A DNA stretch of 64,000 bases from positions 22,025,287 to 22,089,286 of the forward strand of contig NC_067195.1 in the NCBI RefSeq assembly GCF_000699445.3, in the 5' to 3' direction. How positions within the stretch are numbered: position 1 is the first letter of the stretch; the number at the start of each line of letters is the position of its first letter. Below, piece after piece: positions 19,953-34,200 of this stretch. The position numbers and the translations under genes were made by a program. Source of the DNA: Schistosoma haematobium. Lineage: Eukaryota > Platyhelminthes > Trematoda > Strigeidida > Schistosomatidae. The notes under the pieces are model-generated. The model was not told the origin of the DNA, searched no databases, and worked only from the letters and a program-made list of their open reading frames with translations.

Positions 19953-22900
19953 AGATTATGGATTTCACAAGGTATTTCCTATAGCTAAAAGTCACTCAAT
20001 AAGTATGCTTCCGCTTATACTGATGTCGTGAATGTTACTTCAAAAAAGCACGTAACTCGGACGAAGCAATGATGACTAGTTTTGTTTAAGTAAATGAATG
20101 GTTAGTTGCATGTAATCTATGTATAAGCGGGCATTATATACCAAGTACATGTAATCCATTCGGAATGTTGTTCTACTAACTCGAAGTTTCAATTTTCAGA
20201 TTGTTTTGGCTTTTCGCTTGTGTCTTTGTTTTTCGTTAACGTTTGCTGTTCTTCTAAACATAATTACATCTCATGTTCCCTCTGGATTTTCAGTTCTTTT
20301 TACCATTCTTTCTCTTTCAGATTTCCTCACCTAAAGTATCCTCATACGTGACGCAAACCATTTTATAATGCTATTTTGTTGAGAAACTTGCTTACAGAGA
20401 AACTAGAGTCGCTTGTTCGAATTTCACACCTCAGTCATCAGATGTTTTACATCAGTTAAACTTATGCTATTAGTATCTTTTTATGTTTTCCCTATTAGTT
20501 TTCACAAAATAAGCTTCTACAGAATTTCATTGAAGACTACACTATGATATGTAGACGACAAATGAGGTTCAAGATATCGTCTGCTAGGTATTGACGTAAA
20601 TTTACATCAATACTTAAGTCCATTTTTCCATATTTTTATATGTATATGATTTCTGTTTCATGGAGAATATAAGTTCAGTATTAGTGTGAAATAACTTTTA
20701 AACGCTGGCGAATAATGAACTTTTGATCACAGTGTGTCTGTGAAAGGGCTAATCGTCATCGTACATTAGATAGGCTATTATTCATTTACATGCATTCGAT
20801 GGTATATGAAGTATGCTAGACCATCCTCTTTATTTATTTAGACATTTATAAAACTCTGAACTTTTTTCTCGCTCCTTATTATTCTGTATATAATGACGCC
20901 ATCTGTAAATAACGAGACCGATTATAAAAGAAAACTAAACAAATTATTCACATACAGGGGAGAATGACATTGGTCCTAAAACTCTCACATGGAGAAGAAA
21001 ACCAACCGAAGTCTTCTTCCTAGACAAGTCTTATTTGGCCGATATTCTTTGTGTTCGTCAAACCTTAAAGTTTATATCTATGCAAGACCACTTGACACCG
21101 AGATCCGTCCATTTGAACGACAGTCTAGTGTGTAGGTCTCTAATAGGCCTTATCAAAAGAGACATCCACAAGCAGCTTAGAATTTACCAAGTTTTCATTT
21201 AAGATCTCAAAAGTAGCCTTTAAACGCTTAACAATCAAAAACTGTGCACCAGACATACTACAAATTTCAACGTCGATCTATTTATTTTTTGTTAAATACT
21301 TCTTGAATTTGCAAATGCTAGAAAGCTTGATAAATATCTCAACCAAAGATGAATTTTTCTGCGCAAGTAGTGGTTATTCATGATGTTACGTTCCATGAAA
21401 TTGAAAATTATGGATATTGTTTAGGTGCTTCCATCTCTAAGGTATTTTGAATGAGGTAAAATTTAGTACTTGGGAGAGAAAACTGAGGATGGGATTAGAC
21501 AATTTAAGCAAAAGACAGGTCATTTTATGATGCTACAGGTCTTTGGATTCCGAGTCTCCTATGTCATTTACCAACTATTTCAAATAAATCTTAATCCCTC
21601 TGTGTGTGTGTGAAAAGTGATAAAAGACAAAACTAAGACAGTATTTAGTGTTAACTGGTCAGATGACTCACTTCTATTCTAGACTATCATGGGCAGTACA
21701 AACCCTATAACCAAGTTCATTGGTTTTGGCATCAGTGAACATCATTAGTCTGTATTCTCAGAAACGTCTTATTTATTACTACAACTATGAATCCAATTTC
21801 TTTTTCGTTTGTACAGTCATTATAAACCGAAGCTGTCAGATATAAAAGCCTCTATGTTTGTTTATCAATGTACTTATACATATACATGTAAGTGATTACT
21901 GAGAACAACATGAACCTTTGTAATGTCCCATTTCACCTTAAGTTTTCAGTTACAAATGCGGTAATTACTTACTCTTACGGTATGCTTCTTGATGAGGATA
22001 CAATAAATTAGTTCTATGTTTTGTCTCGTTAGGTCAAAATGATCATAAATGTGCGGTAAAATTACACTCCCCACATAAAATTTGGACTGATTTTTGAGAA
22101 ATATAATTAGTTTTCTGATAATGTAGTTCGTACAAACCGTTCTAGAGTACATGGTTAATTCTGGTAAGTAGTTAAACGGGTGAGCTCCCTATGTGTTAAA
22201 TATATTTTAAAATTTTTAATTTTTAATCTCTGCCTTAGTATATTAAACAAAAGCACTTAAAGCAACATAGAACGCTTTTATTTCTGTCTTTTGTAGTTTG
22301 ACAGCTTTTGAAGAACAAGTAGCAATAAATACTACGCTGAAAGTCTAATGTCCGAAGCCCAGGTTATGTTTGTTAAATAACTTTGTCTTTTCGACGATGT
22401 TTTATGCTTTTTATTTGTTTCTTAATAATGTTATTTTTGTAAGGAAAGTTTCTAGGAAAATACACTACAAACCAACTATTCATTTCTTGTATAACTGTGA
22501 ATAAACTTGCATGATTTTTCGGCAATTTATTGCTCCATCAAAAGAGACAATATCTTGTTTTAAAGCAAATACTTAAAATGTGGTTAAATCGTTTTCTATT
22601 CCGTTTATTATAGCTATGTAGTATGCAATATTAGTAAATGTTGGTGCAAAATAGTTGATATCTATAGTTCTTATATTGGTAAAACTCAGGAAAAAAATCA
22701 TAGTGACTGTATATTTAAAATAATTTAGCTTAAATTATGAAAATAAAGGTTTCTTCCACCACCATCCTTGAGGATGTTGAAAATTACAAATATGTTGGGA
22801 CTGATTACTGTTCTAGCTAATTTCTTTTCACCAGTCTAGATACGCTGGTCTGAGTTAATCAGTATGTATCGAAAAATAGTCGCTTATTAATAAATCTGTC

Positions 22901-23340
22901 AAACCTCTTAAGCCATTAACAAGACAAATTTTTTGACAGTAAACATTTTGAGCATCGACTTTTATTATTATTTCTAATGCTCCCTCCACTTTAATTAGAC
23001 TTTTAAAATTAAAACATGAAGTTCAGCGAAGGGATCTCTTTTCAAGGAATTTATTATCAAGCTGTACAATCGTATATATATGAAAATTTTGTTTTTGTAA
23101 AAGTACTGATTCCGGTAGGAAATGTGAACACAGTTAATAAAAATGGTTATAATACTAGATTACGTAAGACAAATAATAGCAATAGATTTAGTGAATATAA
23201 TAAGATGATTAAACTGTTTTTGTCATAATAATTAAAGGTCACAGAGGTGTAAAAAATAATAAGGTGCTATGTTGGGCGTTTACGAATAAAACAATGAGAA
23301 TATAGGGCATAAGTAAAGGGGGAATGCAGTAATAATTATA
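19953..23340. other. No recognisable gene
   Basis: AT-rich non-coding DNA. A (TG)6 tract lies near 21601-21612. Short ORFs (for example 21946-22152 minus and 23016-23228 plus) lack domain features. Confidence 0.5.
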
Positions 23341-23397
23341 ATAGGATAATCAAAATAATTAAGGCCAAGGTAACGATAACGATAAGACGTATTTCTT

Positions 23398-24360
23398 TTA
23401 GACGCATAGTTCTGGTTTAAGCTCCTGGATGGTAAGGGCTCCGGCTATTTTTAAGAGTTTGATACGAAGAAATCTGGGTAAATTTGAACAAATCATATAA
23501 ACAAACTTAAAATCAATTTGTGGATCTGTAGAATGGTTATAGTCGATTAGTTGTTCAAGTATAGAACTCCTCACTGCTTTTCTTTCACCCTTATAGAACC
23601 AAGCTGGGATATGTTCCCGTATCCGAGTTGAAAGCGAGCGCTGGCTACGGCCAATGTACCTTGCTCCACAAGAGCAGGTGAACTGGTAGATGCACATGGA
23701 GACGACCAGACGCGGAAGCTTATCTTTTATGGATACAGAAAATAAGTTCCTACTAGTGAAGGTTATTCGCAGTTTAGCCGCGTTAAATATTCTTCTAATG
23801 GTTGTTGTTAGACGATTTTTGATAACGTCTGATGTTTGATCACCTTCAGATTCCAGACTTACATAAAGGCTTTTCTTTGGAACGGAACAACTAGATTTCT
23901 TGTTGTAACTACTTCTATTCATATTCTTTTATATGAACCGTTCCGAGTAACCATTTTCTGTCAGAGTTTTCTTGAGGAATGCAAGTTCTTCGTTGATGCA
24001 TTCCATACTGCATATCTGATGTATTCGATAACATAAAGAATGGATGAGGTTTCTCTTCCTACTTAACGGAACCCAGCTATAGAAGTTGGTTAGCTGGCCA
24101 TTTCATGTTTGTTTTCTAAAGATGGATCTTTTTAAAGAACCATTACTCTTTCTCATCAGATGTACATCGAGAAAAGGAATTGATTGGTCTCTTTCCCTTT
24201 CTAATATATTTCGCTGAACTTCGTGTCTTAATTTTAAACTTTTAAAATTACAAAACAAACCCATAGACAAGTACTTACTAAGAATTGTATACGCGAAAAA
24301 TGTTTCTGAAAAAGGTAATATGTTAAAAAATATATGAAGGTCGTGAGCATCCCACTGCAT
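23398..24360 (-). pseudogene. Penelope-like element remnant with GIY-YIG endonuclease
   Basis: Reading the minus strand from 24360 to 23398, one frame runs through with only two in-frame stops: a TGA just after the RKQT block (24103-24105) and a TAA just upstream of the Met codon at 23920-23922. The first part (24103-24360) has IPFLDVHLMRK and NGSLKRSIFRK, the conserved block after the RT thumb in Penelope-like elements. The last part (23398-23922, 174 codons) has a GIY-YIG-type domain: CIY at residues 77-79, YIG at 89-91 and an R-x-x-EH motif near 101-104, with nearby cysteines. The RT palm is missing, so the copy is truncated at its 5' end, as is usual for this class. Orientation is opposite to the vWA gene. 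Confidence 0.75.
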
Positions 24361-24380
24361 ACTACACTACTGTTTCATTT

Positions 24381-26134
24381 TATAATGTCGGTTTAATTCA
24401 AGTCTGCTTTTTGCCATCTTTATAGTTAAAAAAGGCAGAAATTGTATGAAAATGTCAAGGTTAATTTTTTTGATTGGTCAGTTTTAAAGTATCTCGCGTC
24501 AAATATCACTAGTAGAATGCCATAAATAATCGGTTTTAGAGAAATTCCGGTAAAGCGAATGTATGAGCATTGCTTTATATACGTTTGTAGAATATTTTAT
24601 TTGAGTTGCAATGGGATACTGTCCAATAAATCTTTGTAACATTTACTCGCAAATGGGTGTCTTTGTAATAAACGAGAACTCAAGTGGGAACAACCGATGC
24701 ATTTTTTATACAAAATACAGAATCTTTCGGTAAAATATGATAACCATACATTAAATACTTCATTCACAAATTTAAATCACCTATCCATCATATCCTGTAT
24801 GATTCTTCCGGTTCACAATTCCTTTCTATGTTCCCTTCCATTCTTTTCTACTGTATTTTCTTGGTCTTCCGCTGCCAGTTTTTTCATTTCCGATTGTTGT
24901 TACATACTAATTATATTGTTAAACATAAGTAGCATATACCATAGTCTATATCACAAACATACTGTATTACCTTGAAGAAGTAGTCATTAGCGATCACACC
25001 ATTACTATCTACTCTTTTCGTTATGGATTTCATCCCGATTTTGAAATGATTTTCTTTACCCATGACTTCAGCTGGTGAACCATTAAACTTACGATGTTTT
25101 GGCAAGTAGCCACGACTAATGGATCTCAGTTATCTCATAGATGAGAACATTATCGTTGTGACTTTATGAGCCGCTTGTTATCACGCAATCTATTCGCCAA
25201 TCGAAACACGACTTATTCGCTCTTAGACTGTACTAAACCAATGACGTTCGACTGGTCTGATCAGCCTAGCGCCCTATTGGTTCGTTGCTCGCCTAGCCCG
25301 TTCAGCTGAGTCCAGAATGCGAATAACAGCCCCCAATATGCGAATTATTTATTTCGGACATACTGGGTCTATATACCAAACAAACAGACCGCAACGCGAC
25401 ATAAAATAGGAAATAACATTTGTACATAATCAAGCCAAAAAAGTGGCTGTGAACGTGGGAGTCAGTAGTCAATAAACTGAACATAACTTAAGAACAGTAA
25501 ACCTTACAATAATAGTATATATGTCAAGATAAAGCTTATAACAGGGGGAATATATATATATATATACATAACCTAGTTACTGAATATTTATACCGTAAGA
25601 ATATATAAATAATATTAGTCCATTAATAGGTCTAAGACGTTACTCCTAATGTAATCTTCACTAGGATATAACAGTTGTCATCTATGAAAATGAACGGTCG
25701 TTTTGATGTCACAAAAAAGCGTAATTCAGAAATTGAATCACCGGGACTCAATTCATTGACCTAAAGATAACGCGTTCAACGCAATAAATGAAGGTTTTCA
25801 ATTCAGTCTTTCACACAGTCGTGTTTGAATACTGATGAAAAGTTATACAAACAACTGTTTAGGAACCCTTGTCTCTCAACAGGTTCTTAGCTTGAACTAG
25901 TCTGTGATAAAAGTCATTCAAAAATATCTCCTCATTAACTGGATTTATTCATCATATGATTAAAAATTATACACATTCATTCATAAAAACAACAACGTTG
26001 ATCATTATTATGAAACATGTTACTTCTTAGGTAGTGTTACGTAGTCACCAGTTTAATTTTAACAGCGTATCAATTGGGTGGTAAACGTCTATTAATAGGT
26101 GACTATGAATTATTAATAAATTTTTTAACTGCAG
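24381..26134. other. Spacer upstream of the first vWA exon
   Basis: The 5' exons of the vWA gene should lie here or further left, but I could not place them. A minus-strand open stretch at about 24971-25132 ends at a plausible splice donor (CTTCAAG then GTAATA) and has a protein-like composition, but it matches no family I recognise. A short (AT)n tract lies at 25549-25567. Confidence 0.4.
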
Positions 26135-26671
26135 ACAGAGGGACTAACCTTATTTTTGCGTGACCAAGCAAATCTAAAGAATCGTGCTGTACCAGGTACG
26201 TCTCCACGCAGAGAGAAACCAAAGTGGGATTCAAAATTCAACGCGAATTTATATGCTTTTGCTTCACCTGATGACCAATTTTTGCGAACAAAACTGCATC
26301 ATTACTACGAATTAAATGAAGTTAAAAGTAAAAATATTCGCGCTGAAGAATCAGTTAAACAGTCCACAAATGAATGGTTAGAAAATTATGGTTTAAAAGC
26401 GAAACGATTAACACTCGATGATTTCATTGCTATGGGTAAAATTCCAGACGGTGTAATGGAAGAATTTTCAGGTATCTTTAGACAGATTATTTCTAAATTT
26501 ATTTTCAAAATAACAGCAAATTCAGATTTAACTTTGAATCATATTGTGGATGGATTCAGAAAAAATCTCCCGTCACATCTCGAATATAACTCAAAACAAG
26601 TTAATCAATTTGAATGTGGACTTCACGAATCTATCTTCACATATACTAACAGAATAAGATGGTTGATGGAG
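26135..26671 (+). CDS. vWA gene exon 1 of those found
   Basis: Acceptor AACTGCAG at 26127-26134, donor GTAACT at 26672, 179 codons, phase 0 at both ends. It contains the first WLENYGLKAKRL module motif and ends in RIRWLME, which continues in the next exon as TRKIFGLI. The N-terminal part (PKWDSKFNANLYAF) is not a recognised domain. Confidence 0.8.
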
Positions 26672-28175
26672 GTAACTGCCGCTTTTAAAATCTCTTTTCT
26701 TTATTTCAGAAGACTTCGAACAATCCTACGACAGTTTATATTAGTCATTTACGCAATATCTTGAAACAAAACTGACTTGCCGAGGTTGTGACTTCAGATT
26801 AAATGTTGATTACTGCTATTGGTACGACCATTTACTGTGACAACGGAATAACTGCTACCTGCTACTTATTGGTTGACCAACACATTTAAAGTGATATGCA
26901 ATTTATAATTACCGTTAGGGTTATCGTAGATGCTGTTTAATAAGTGGATGGTGAACAAACCAGTTTGTGTCTACAGTCTATTTTTCTTCCTTGAGTTAAG
27001 AATTTAGTCTCGTTCGTTCCGTTGAAACAAGTAACAGGTAGCAGTTATTCCGTTGTCACAGTAAACAGTCGTACCAATAGCAGTACTCAACATTTAATCT
27101 GAAGTCACAACCTTATCAAATTAGTCTCATTTCGAGTCATTACAATCCTACGATACAATGTACATTTATTTGTCAGTTTGAACAATTAACTCTAACTTTA
27201 TTTCCAAATTCTTGTGTAATGCCAATAAATGTATGTCTCTTACTAGCCATATTTCACAAAAATAGCCATCTCTAGAGTTAAAGATGAAATTCACATTTGC
27301 TTTCTACCGAATGTGTGTATGAAAATGCATTAAGTAAAATTTCTCATATTTTAGGTCATTTGAAGATCTTTGCCTCCTTTATTAAATACGCTATATCTAA
27401 AGAAGAGGGATAATATGCGATTTTCCACTTTTTAGCCAATGAAGTGCACTTGTCCTTCAGATCATCAATTGACCTCCTCGTTAGGCTACATCTGACTGGC
27501 TTATCATATCATGTCACTGACGGAAAATTTGTTAGAAAGTTATCAAAACAAAATATCATATGTACATAAAGAGTATCATGTCACCTTTTTCTTTTGTGCT
27601 TTGAGAGACGACATTTGGAAGATGACAGCAGAATATTTCAAATGTTCTGTCAGCATCAGTTTTTAAACATCTCCTCAGCGCTTAAACTAGTCATAATGAG
27701 ATTGGGTAAAATATCTCATCGAAACCATGATTTAGTCGATATGGTTTTGAAGCCGTTCTAATAGTAGCAATTTATGTTCATACCGTACATGCTTGATTCT
27801 TGTTCGCTTTGATACGCTATTTAGCTTCTGGCTATGAGAAACATAACAAAAGATAGATATCAGCATTATTATGTTAGGAACTTATTCCTGATTCAAAGGA
27901 GGTATGCTTTCTTTGGTGCAGTATCTACAATGCATTATTACTGATTGTTTGAAAAATATATGGTAAAGATATAAAATAGTTTTATCCAGATAGATTTATG
28001 CATTCATTTACCATCTCATTACACTAGTGAATCAAAAAATAACAAAATAAGCCTGTATACTTAAAATGTTGTGCTAATCGAAACTTGCCAAATGGTAGGT
28101 TTTCCCTATCGGCCAAGTAGTGACTTTCTATATAAATATATAAATATAAATATATATATAAATATAAATATAAAT

Positions 28176-28227
<52 letters not shown>

Positions 28228-31200
28228 TACAAACACATATGACTCGGCTTGTGAAACAAACTTTCTTCTTTTCTGTTCTGCTTTGCAGTCAAGTAGCCAG
28301 GTTTTGTATCGGAAGTTGTGAATCAGTATCGATTCTCTGACATCGCATCATCACTTTAAATTTTTGCTTGCTCCTGCGTATTGTTTCTTGATTACATGGG
28401 ACTGACTTTCAAGTCACATCCTGATCCAACCGAAAAGCATCTAAATTTTTTAAAGGAAAGTCTTTTTATGTACGTTCTACTCAGGTTCCAAACCTGCGTT
28501 ACTCAGTATCACTGTCAAAAACATGAGTGTTGAACTTTTCGTGTTGCTCTTCGAGTCAATTTATGGAAAACCTATATGTCAGTTATCTGTTTATTAACTG
28601 TTTATTTTGTAATATGTAGGATACAAGGAAAATATTTGGTTTAATTCGTGGAGAAAATATTGGTCTTCTGTTGGATAGTTCAGATGCAAACCTGGGCTTC
28701 AATAGAGATAAGCAATTTAAAGAACATTTAATGGAATTAGTCAACGAACAAATAACTGCAGACAGGCTAAAAACATTATATGTAGCTAGTTATGGAACAA
28801 ATATTAATTCATTATGGCCATATCCAATGTGTGCAAATTCACGTGCTATAAATGAATTAAAGTATTTTATTAGAGAACAATTAATACCAATGGGTGGATC
28901 GAATTTGTTGAGTGGAATAAAACATGTAAGATTTTCTTTTAAAAACACTGCAGTAGTTTAAAGGTATAATTGATTTATATCCAAGCTGTGCAAAAATGGA
29001 ATCACTTTGTCCAATTTGTTGATTGGCTTTTTTAGTCATGCTAACTGATTTAAACTTTTCTAACATTTTAATTAATAACTTTCAACTATATAGTTATGCT
29101 TAGGGAAGATTGATACTTTCTCTTAATACCATAACTAAGCGACAGTTGCTGAGATCGTCTTAGAGTGATGTCAGAAACTTTATTTTCTTTTGAATTTTAA
29201 AATATAACTTATCTCACAAACCTATCTACATTTAATTTTCAGCCAGTCAATTAAAAAGGTTGTTGGTTTGGAATAAACGCATCTTTTAAATAAATAGTAT
29301 ATAAAGGACTATATGTGTCACGTTCACTAAACGTCTTACTTATTAAATAGCAACAGTATAATCACTATTAATATAATGATTTTAGTATACTAGTTTGTGA
29401 AATGGTCAAATCTTTTTGTTGATATTGGAACTGTTTTCAAATACTTATGAGAGAATTAGCTAATCTTATAAACGTCTATTTCCAAAGTACTTGTTTGACT
29501 TATTCTGCAGAATTTCATAACTTACGTCACAAATTGATAATATTTAGACAATCACTGACAACCAAACAGTACTGGACAACTGTTTCGTCTTAGTATGGGA
29601 GTTCTCAGCAGTGCTTATTCACGACCCTATCCGAGTCGAACACACGACCTTCAAGTTCCACTGTGGGAACTTAACATCTAGACTACTGAGTCTGAGTTTA
29701 ATATCTCACACTCCTAGCTTTAATCAAGTGTCAATGTTTCACAACCATCTTCTAACCTTATTAGTAAGTAACTTAATGATGTGACCACAGGTGAATCTTG
29801 CCGGGAGCTGATTTCCGGAGTTCTAGTGTGAAGCGTTGATCAGTGGATTTAAACACCAATGACATTTAGTGATGGTTGTAAAACATCGTCAATTGATTAC
29901 AGTCACGAGTGTAAACTAATAAATACAGACTCAATAGTCTAAATGTTAAGTTCTCACATGGAAACCTGAACGTATTGTGTTCGATCCCGGGTAAGGTCGT
30001 GGACACGCACGTCAAGGGAGTCCCATGCTAGGACGAAACAGCTATCCAGTGCATTTCGGTTGTCAGTGGTTGCCTAACCAGGGTCAGCTTATGATGTTAA
30101 CGTATTTAACTCAACAGTCTCCATAATCCCTTTACATTTTTCCTGTAGGGCCAGAAGGTAATATGTTAATTTGTAAATAAAAAAAGACAAATCATCTGCA
30201 TATTTATACATCTGAAGTATTTTGATCCCATACACTTTATACTTTAGTGACCAATGTAACATCAGTAGGTGCAACATTTTTATTTTCTGTACCGTGTAAG
30301 TGCATTTCTTAATTCTCTATTTAATTAACGGTTGTTACTAAATGTTATGTTTTGATTAAAGAAAACACTCTCCTTCATCAAACTCGGTGGCTAATTTCAA
30401 ATTAGTGATACATACTTCATTAAACACTATATATTTGCCTATATTGAATACTAATATTGAAAATGATAATCATCAGTCACTCACAAAAATGAAACGATGC
30501 ATATGTATTCCAGGATTATGACTGATTGACTGACTAAAACGATGAACATCAAATATGAAATCAATTCCAATTTGATAATCAATATATGTTCTGTATTTAA
30601 TTCTGAGTTTTGAACGAAGTTCCCAGGAAACGAATATGTGTTAGGCTTTTGATCAAAATGAATATGTAGTACATGGGCATTTACATTTACATATATATGA
30701 GAAACTTTAGTGTAAAAATTGACATGATTATATAGGATTGCTCAATTTCAAATAAAATTTTCTTTATTAATAATAACACATGTTTTAGAATCGATTGTTC
30801 GATAAAGTTCCGTGTTCAAAAGACACAGTCAAAACGAGTACTATATACTGTAAGGTTGACTTTATATATTCTTTTAGTACAAGAACTCATGAAAAGCAAA
30901 ATAGGCATGTTTTAACTCAGTATTATTTATTTATATGATTGTTTAGATGATTATGTTTGGTAGAAAACAATTAGATGTTATCATCATAATATGTGGAAGT
31001 TATCCAGATCAACCTGCTATATTTATTCAACAATATTTAGAGCAAATATTTGCTGGTTTCACATCACCTCGACTACATTTGGTTGCTTATGATTGTCGTA
31101 ATCCTGAAGTAAATCAATTGTTAGCTCAACTGGCCACAATAAAAAATGATTTTATCTACCATTGCTATTTAACTGAGAATGAATCGGCTGTGTATACAAG

Positions 31201-34200
31201 TGATGAAATCGCTCGTCTACTGAAAGAGATAAATGATGCACAGGTTAGTGTTAAACATTAAATTATTGTTCCTTAATTTTTTTCATTTCATAAGCTACTG
31301 GATTATAATCATAACTTAGTTTTTTTAAAGACTGGAATTCTTTTGTTTCTGGGTATAAATGAACATCATCTAATCAGGAATATTATAATGCAACACAGGT
31401 TTCGATTAATTAAGCAAGTTGTACGCTCATCATTCAAATGCCTTTTATGGTGACTACTTTTTTCTAGAACCTGTGCTGAGATTGGAGCAACAGAATGCTT
31501 GCTATCTTTTAACTTAACGCTTTGCAATGAATGATATGTTGTAGATTAGCGTGTATCTATTCATTATGACGCCTTTCAGTGTTATATAGGTCGTTAGTTC
31601 TAAAAACTATCAGATATAAGCCAAAATCAAGTCAGTGAATATTTTTATGTTCTTAATTCAACAAACTAACGAAAAGAGGCACATATGCTACAACAACACA
31701 GATACTTATCAGAACTAATATTAGTTACACTATTTGTATGCAAATAAATCACCAAGTAATCAACGTCCTGGTTAATAGTTATCATGTATTTAAGCAAATA
31801 CACTTAATCAAACGGTATCATTATTGGCCAGTGGTTTGAACTCGAAGTGAACTCTCAATAATCCATGCTGTTTGATATACAGTTATCAAAGAAAACCATT
31901 ATACAAAATCTTCATTCATTTGGTCATTAACTCTAATATTCAGAATTTTTTCTTGATAATTATCGGCATAGATACTATATTTTATTCTTCCCTTTTGAAA
32001 AGCTTCAGCACTTCTGTTACGTACGAATTCTATTTTGTGGTCGTTTGCATCTATATAACTTCAGCTTGACGAACCTGCAGCCCACTGAAACTTGCCATAT
32101 TCACAAAAATAAATTTAAAGCAACCATACAAAGTTATCAAGCATTACTTAAATATTGTCAGTCTACTTCAGTAAAGTAATACACGTGCAATAAAATTTCA
32201 CATGTTACTTATCAATAGCAAGAAAAGGTAGCAGTCTGAGACTATTATTTAAAAACTTAATATTGTAAGACGGGTTAAATTTTAATTCTCAATGTAGTGT
32301 AACAATACTAATATCCAGAATTCTACGGTACTACAGAAAATAAGGAGTACATTTCAAGTTTAATTTCCGACCATGATCGAATTTCATTTGGTAGATGATT
32401 ATACAGAGTGGTAGTTGAATTAACAGGTGTAGAATTCAATATTTCACACCTAAATTTATCACGCATTATTGCATTGTCCCGTGGTCATTCTTGATTGCAA
32501 GCTTGTATAATAACATAGAGCCGCTCACAAACTGTACTAGTTGTATTTTCAAGTTTCATTTTAACCAGTATCTATCTAGTTCATGTTGTGGTGTGTGCCT
32601 CTTATATAGACATAAGTATTATATGACGTTAGTCATGAACAGAATGTCTGGCAGCAGAGAGACAAGAGAATCGAACAATAAAGAATGGAAACAGAATGCA
32701 ATTTGTATGAAAATGCAAGAACAATGAAGTCTGAGTCATTTTGAGACAATTGATGGACATTTTGAGAATTAAGCATTTACTATATAATTGTTAGATTTTA
32801 TTAACAAGTCCTGTAATGTTGTGTTAAATACATTCGACTGTCCCCTCTGGTGTTCTTGTTCACTGCAATGTCACCACAAAGAACCAGTTTCAGTTGTATT
32901 GAGGATAGAGCGGTAATCTTATTGTTGTTTTTATAATAAAATCATACTTTTCTTACTTTATTTCTTCCTAGAAAGTTCTTGAAGTTGTTGGTCATCTAAG
33001 ACAAGAAATGGAGAGCTCATCTACGATTGCTCAGCAAGCTATAGATGAAGTGAATATGGTATCCAATGCAATATGTAATTCACCAGTATACTACCTACCT
33101 CAACCGACTGATACAAGTTTACTGCATGGAAAACTTCAGTTGGATCATTTGCATAGGTATGTATTCATTAAATATCAAAAATTCGTAAACAGATCCTTTA
33201 CTTTATTCCAGACAATGTTGTAGACAATGGAAACCTTTCCAACCAACTTCTTCTCAAGTTTGGTTACATAAACATGGGCTGAAAGCTCGTAAACTAAATT
33301 TATTTCAGGTAAGCTGTTTTTCAGTTTGTAGATATTTAGTTTACTAGATCTGTACGGGGATGATGTGACTAGTTACTTACGTAAACGTACGTTAAATTCA
33401 CACCGTGCGGCAATTTCTTAGCACGACCTACTGTAATGTGGTAACTAGGCTTCCTACCTCGAGACAAAATCTTACCACATAAACATTTTATAAAGCCACA
33501 AAAGGGGTAGAATTGTTCAAGAAGAAACCGAATGCAGCGTGTGTCACTTAAATCATATAGATTAATTAATCAGCGTTAGTCATTCCTGACCTTGATGATA
33601 TTCGTTAGGCAGTCCAGCGTCTAGTGATCAGTCCTCTAACATAGAAATGGTTAGTTCGATGAATAGTTTGCTTTGGGCTCTGTTATATTTTACTTTATCC
33701 ACAAATCTATCATATTACGAATCTTATAATACATAGTACTTTTATTTCACGGCTTGATGTTAATAAAGCAGATAAGTCTTTACTACCTATCTTGACTACA
33801 ATGAGCATCAAATTAAATCGCTTATTAAGGATTATTCAGGTTCTTTCAATTGCGGTCACCTCCGAAAATAGTCATAGTAAAAAGATGAATTTTAATCTCA
33901 GTAAATTTGATGAGTGTATCCTATGAATATCTGACATTTTCAAGTCATTATTCAAACATTTTCAATATGATCTTAAAATGTATCTTATTTGTTACATTTT
34001 AATCATTAGATATTGGCACCAAATGCATATTCACAAGTTGTTGGTTATGTCCCATCAATTCAACGCTCTGTTAGTGCTCAAATACATGAAAAGTGCATGG
34101 TTCAAGTTAGGTGGCTTGATGGATCAATTAAAAATGTCCATGTTGATCCTAATGAATTATATAAATACCAAACACAGATAACAAATTTGGTAAGTAATGA

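Noticed and set aside
28024..28236. Minus-strand ORF rich in Tyr and Ile
   Set aside because: It is a translation of the AT microsatellite.
29582..30040. Active hammerhead ribozymes
   Set aside because: Both cores carry changes in CUGANGA, so self-cleavage is not expected; kept only as SINE-family evidence.
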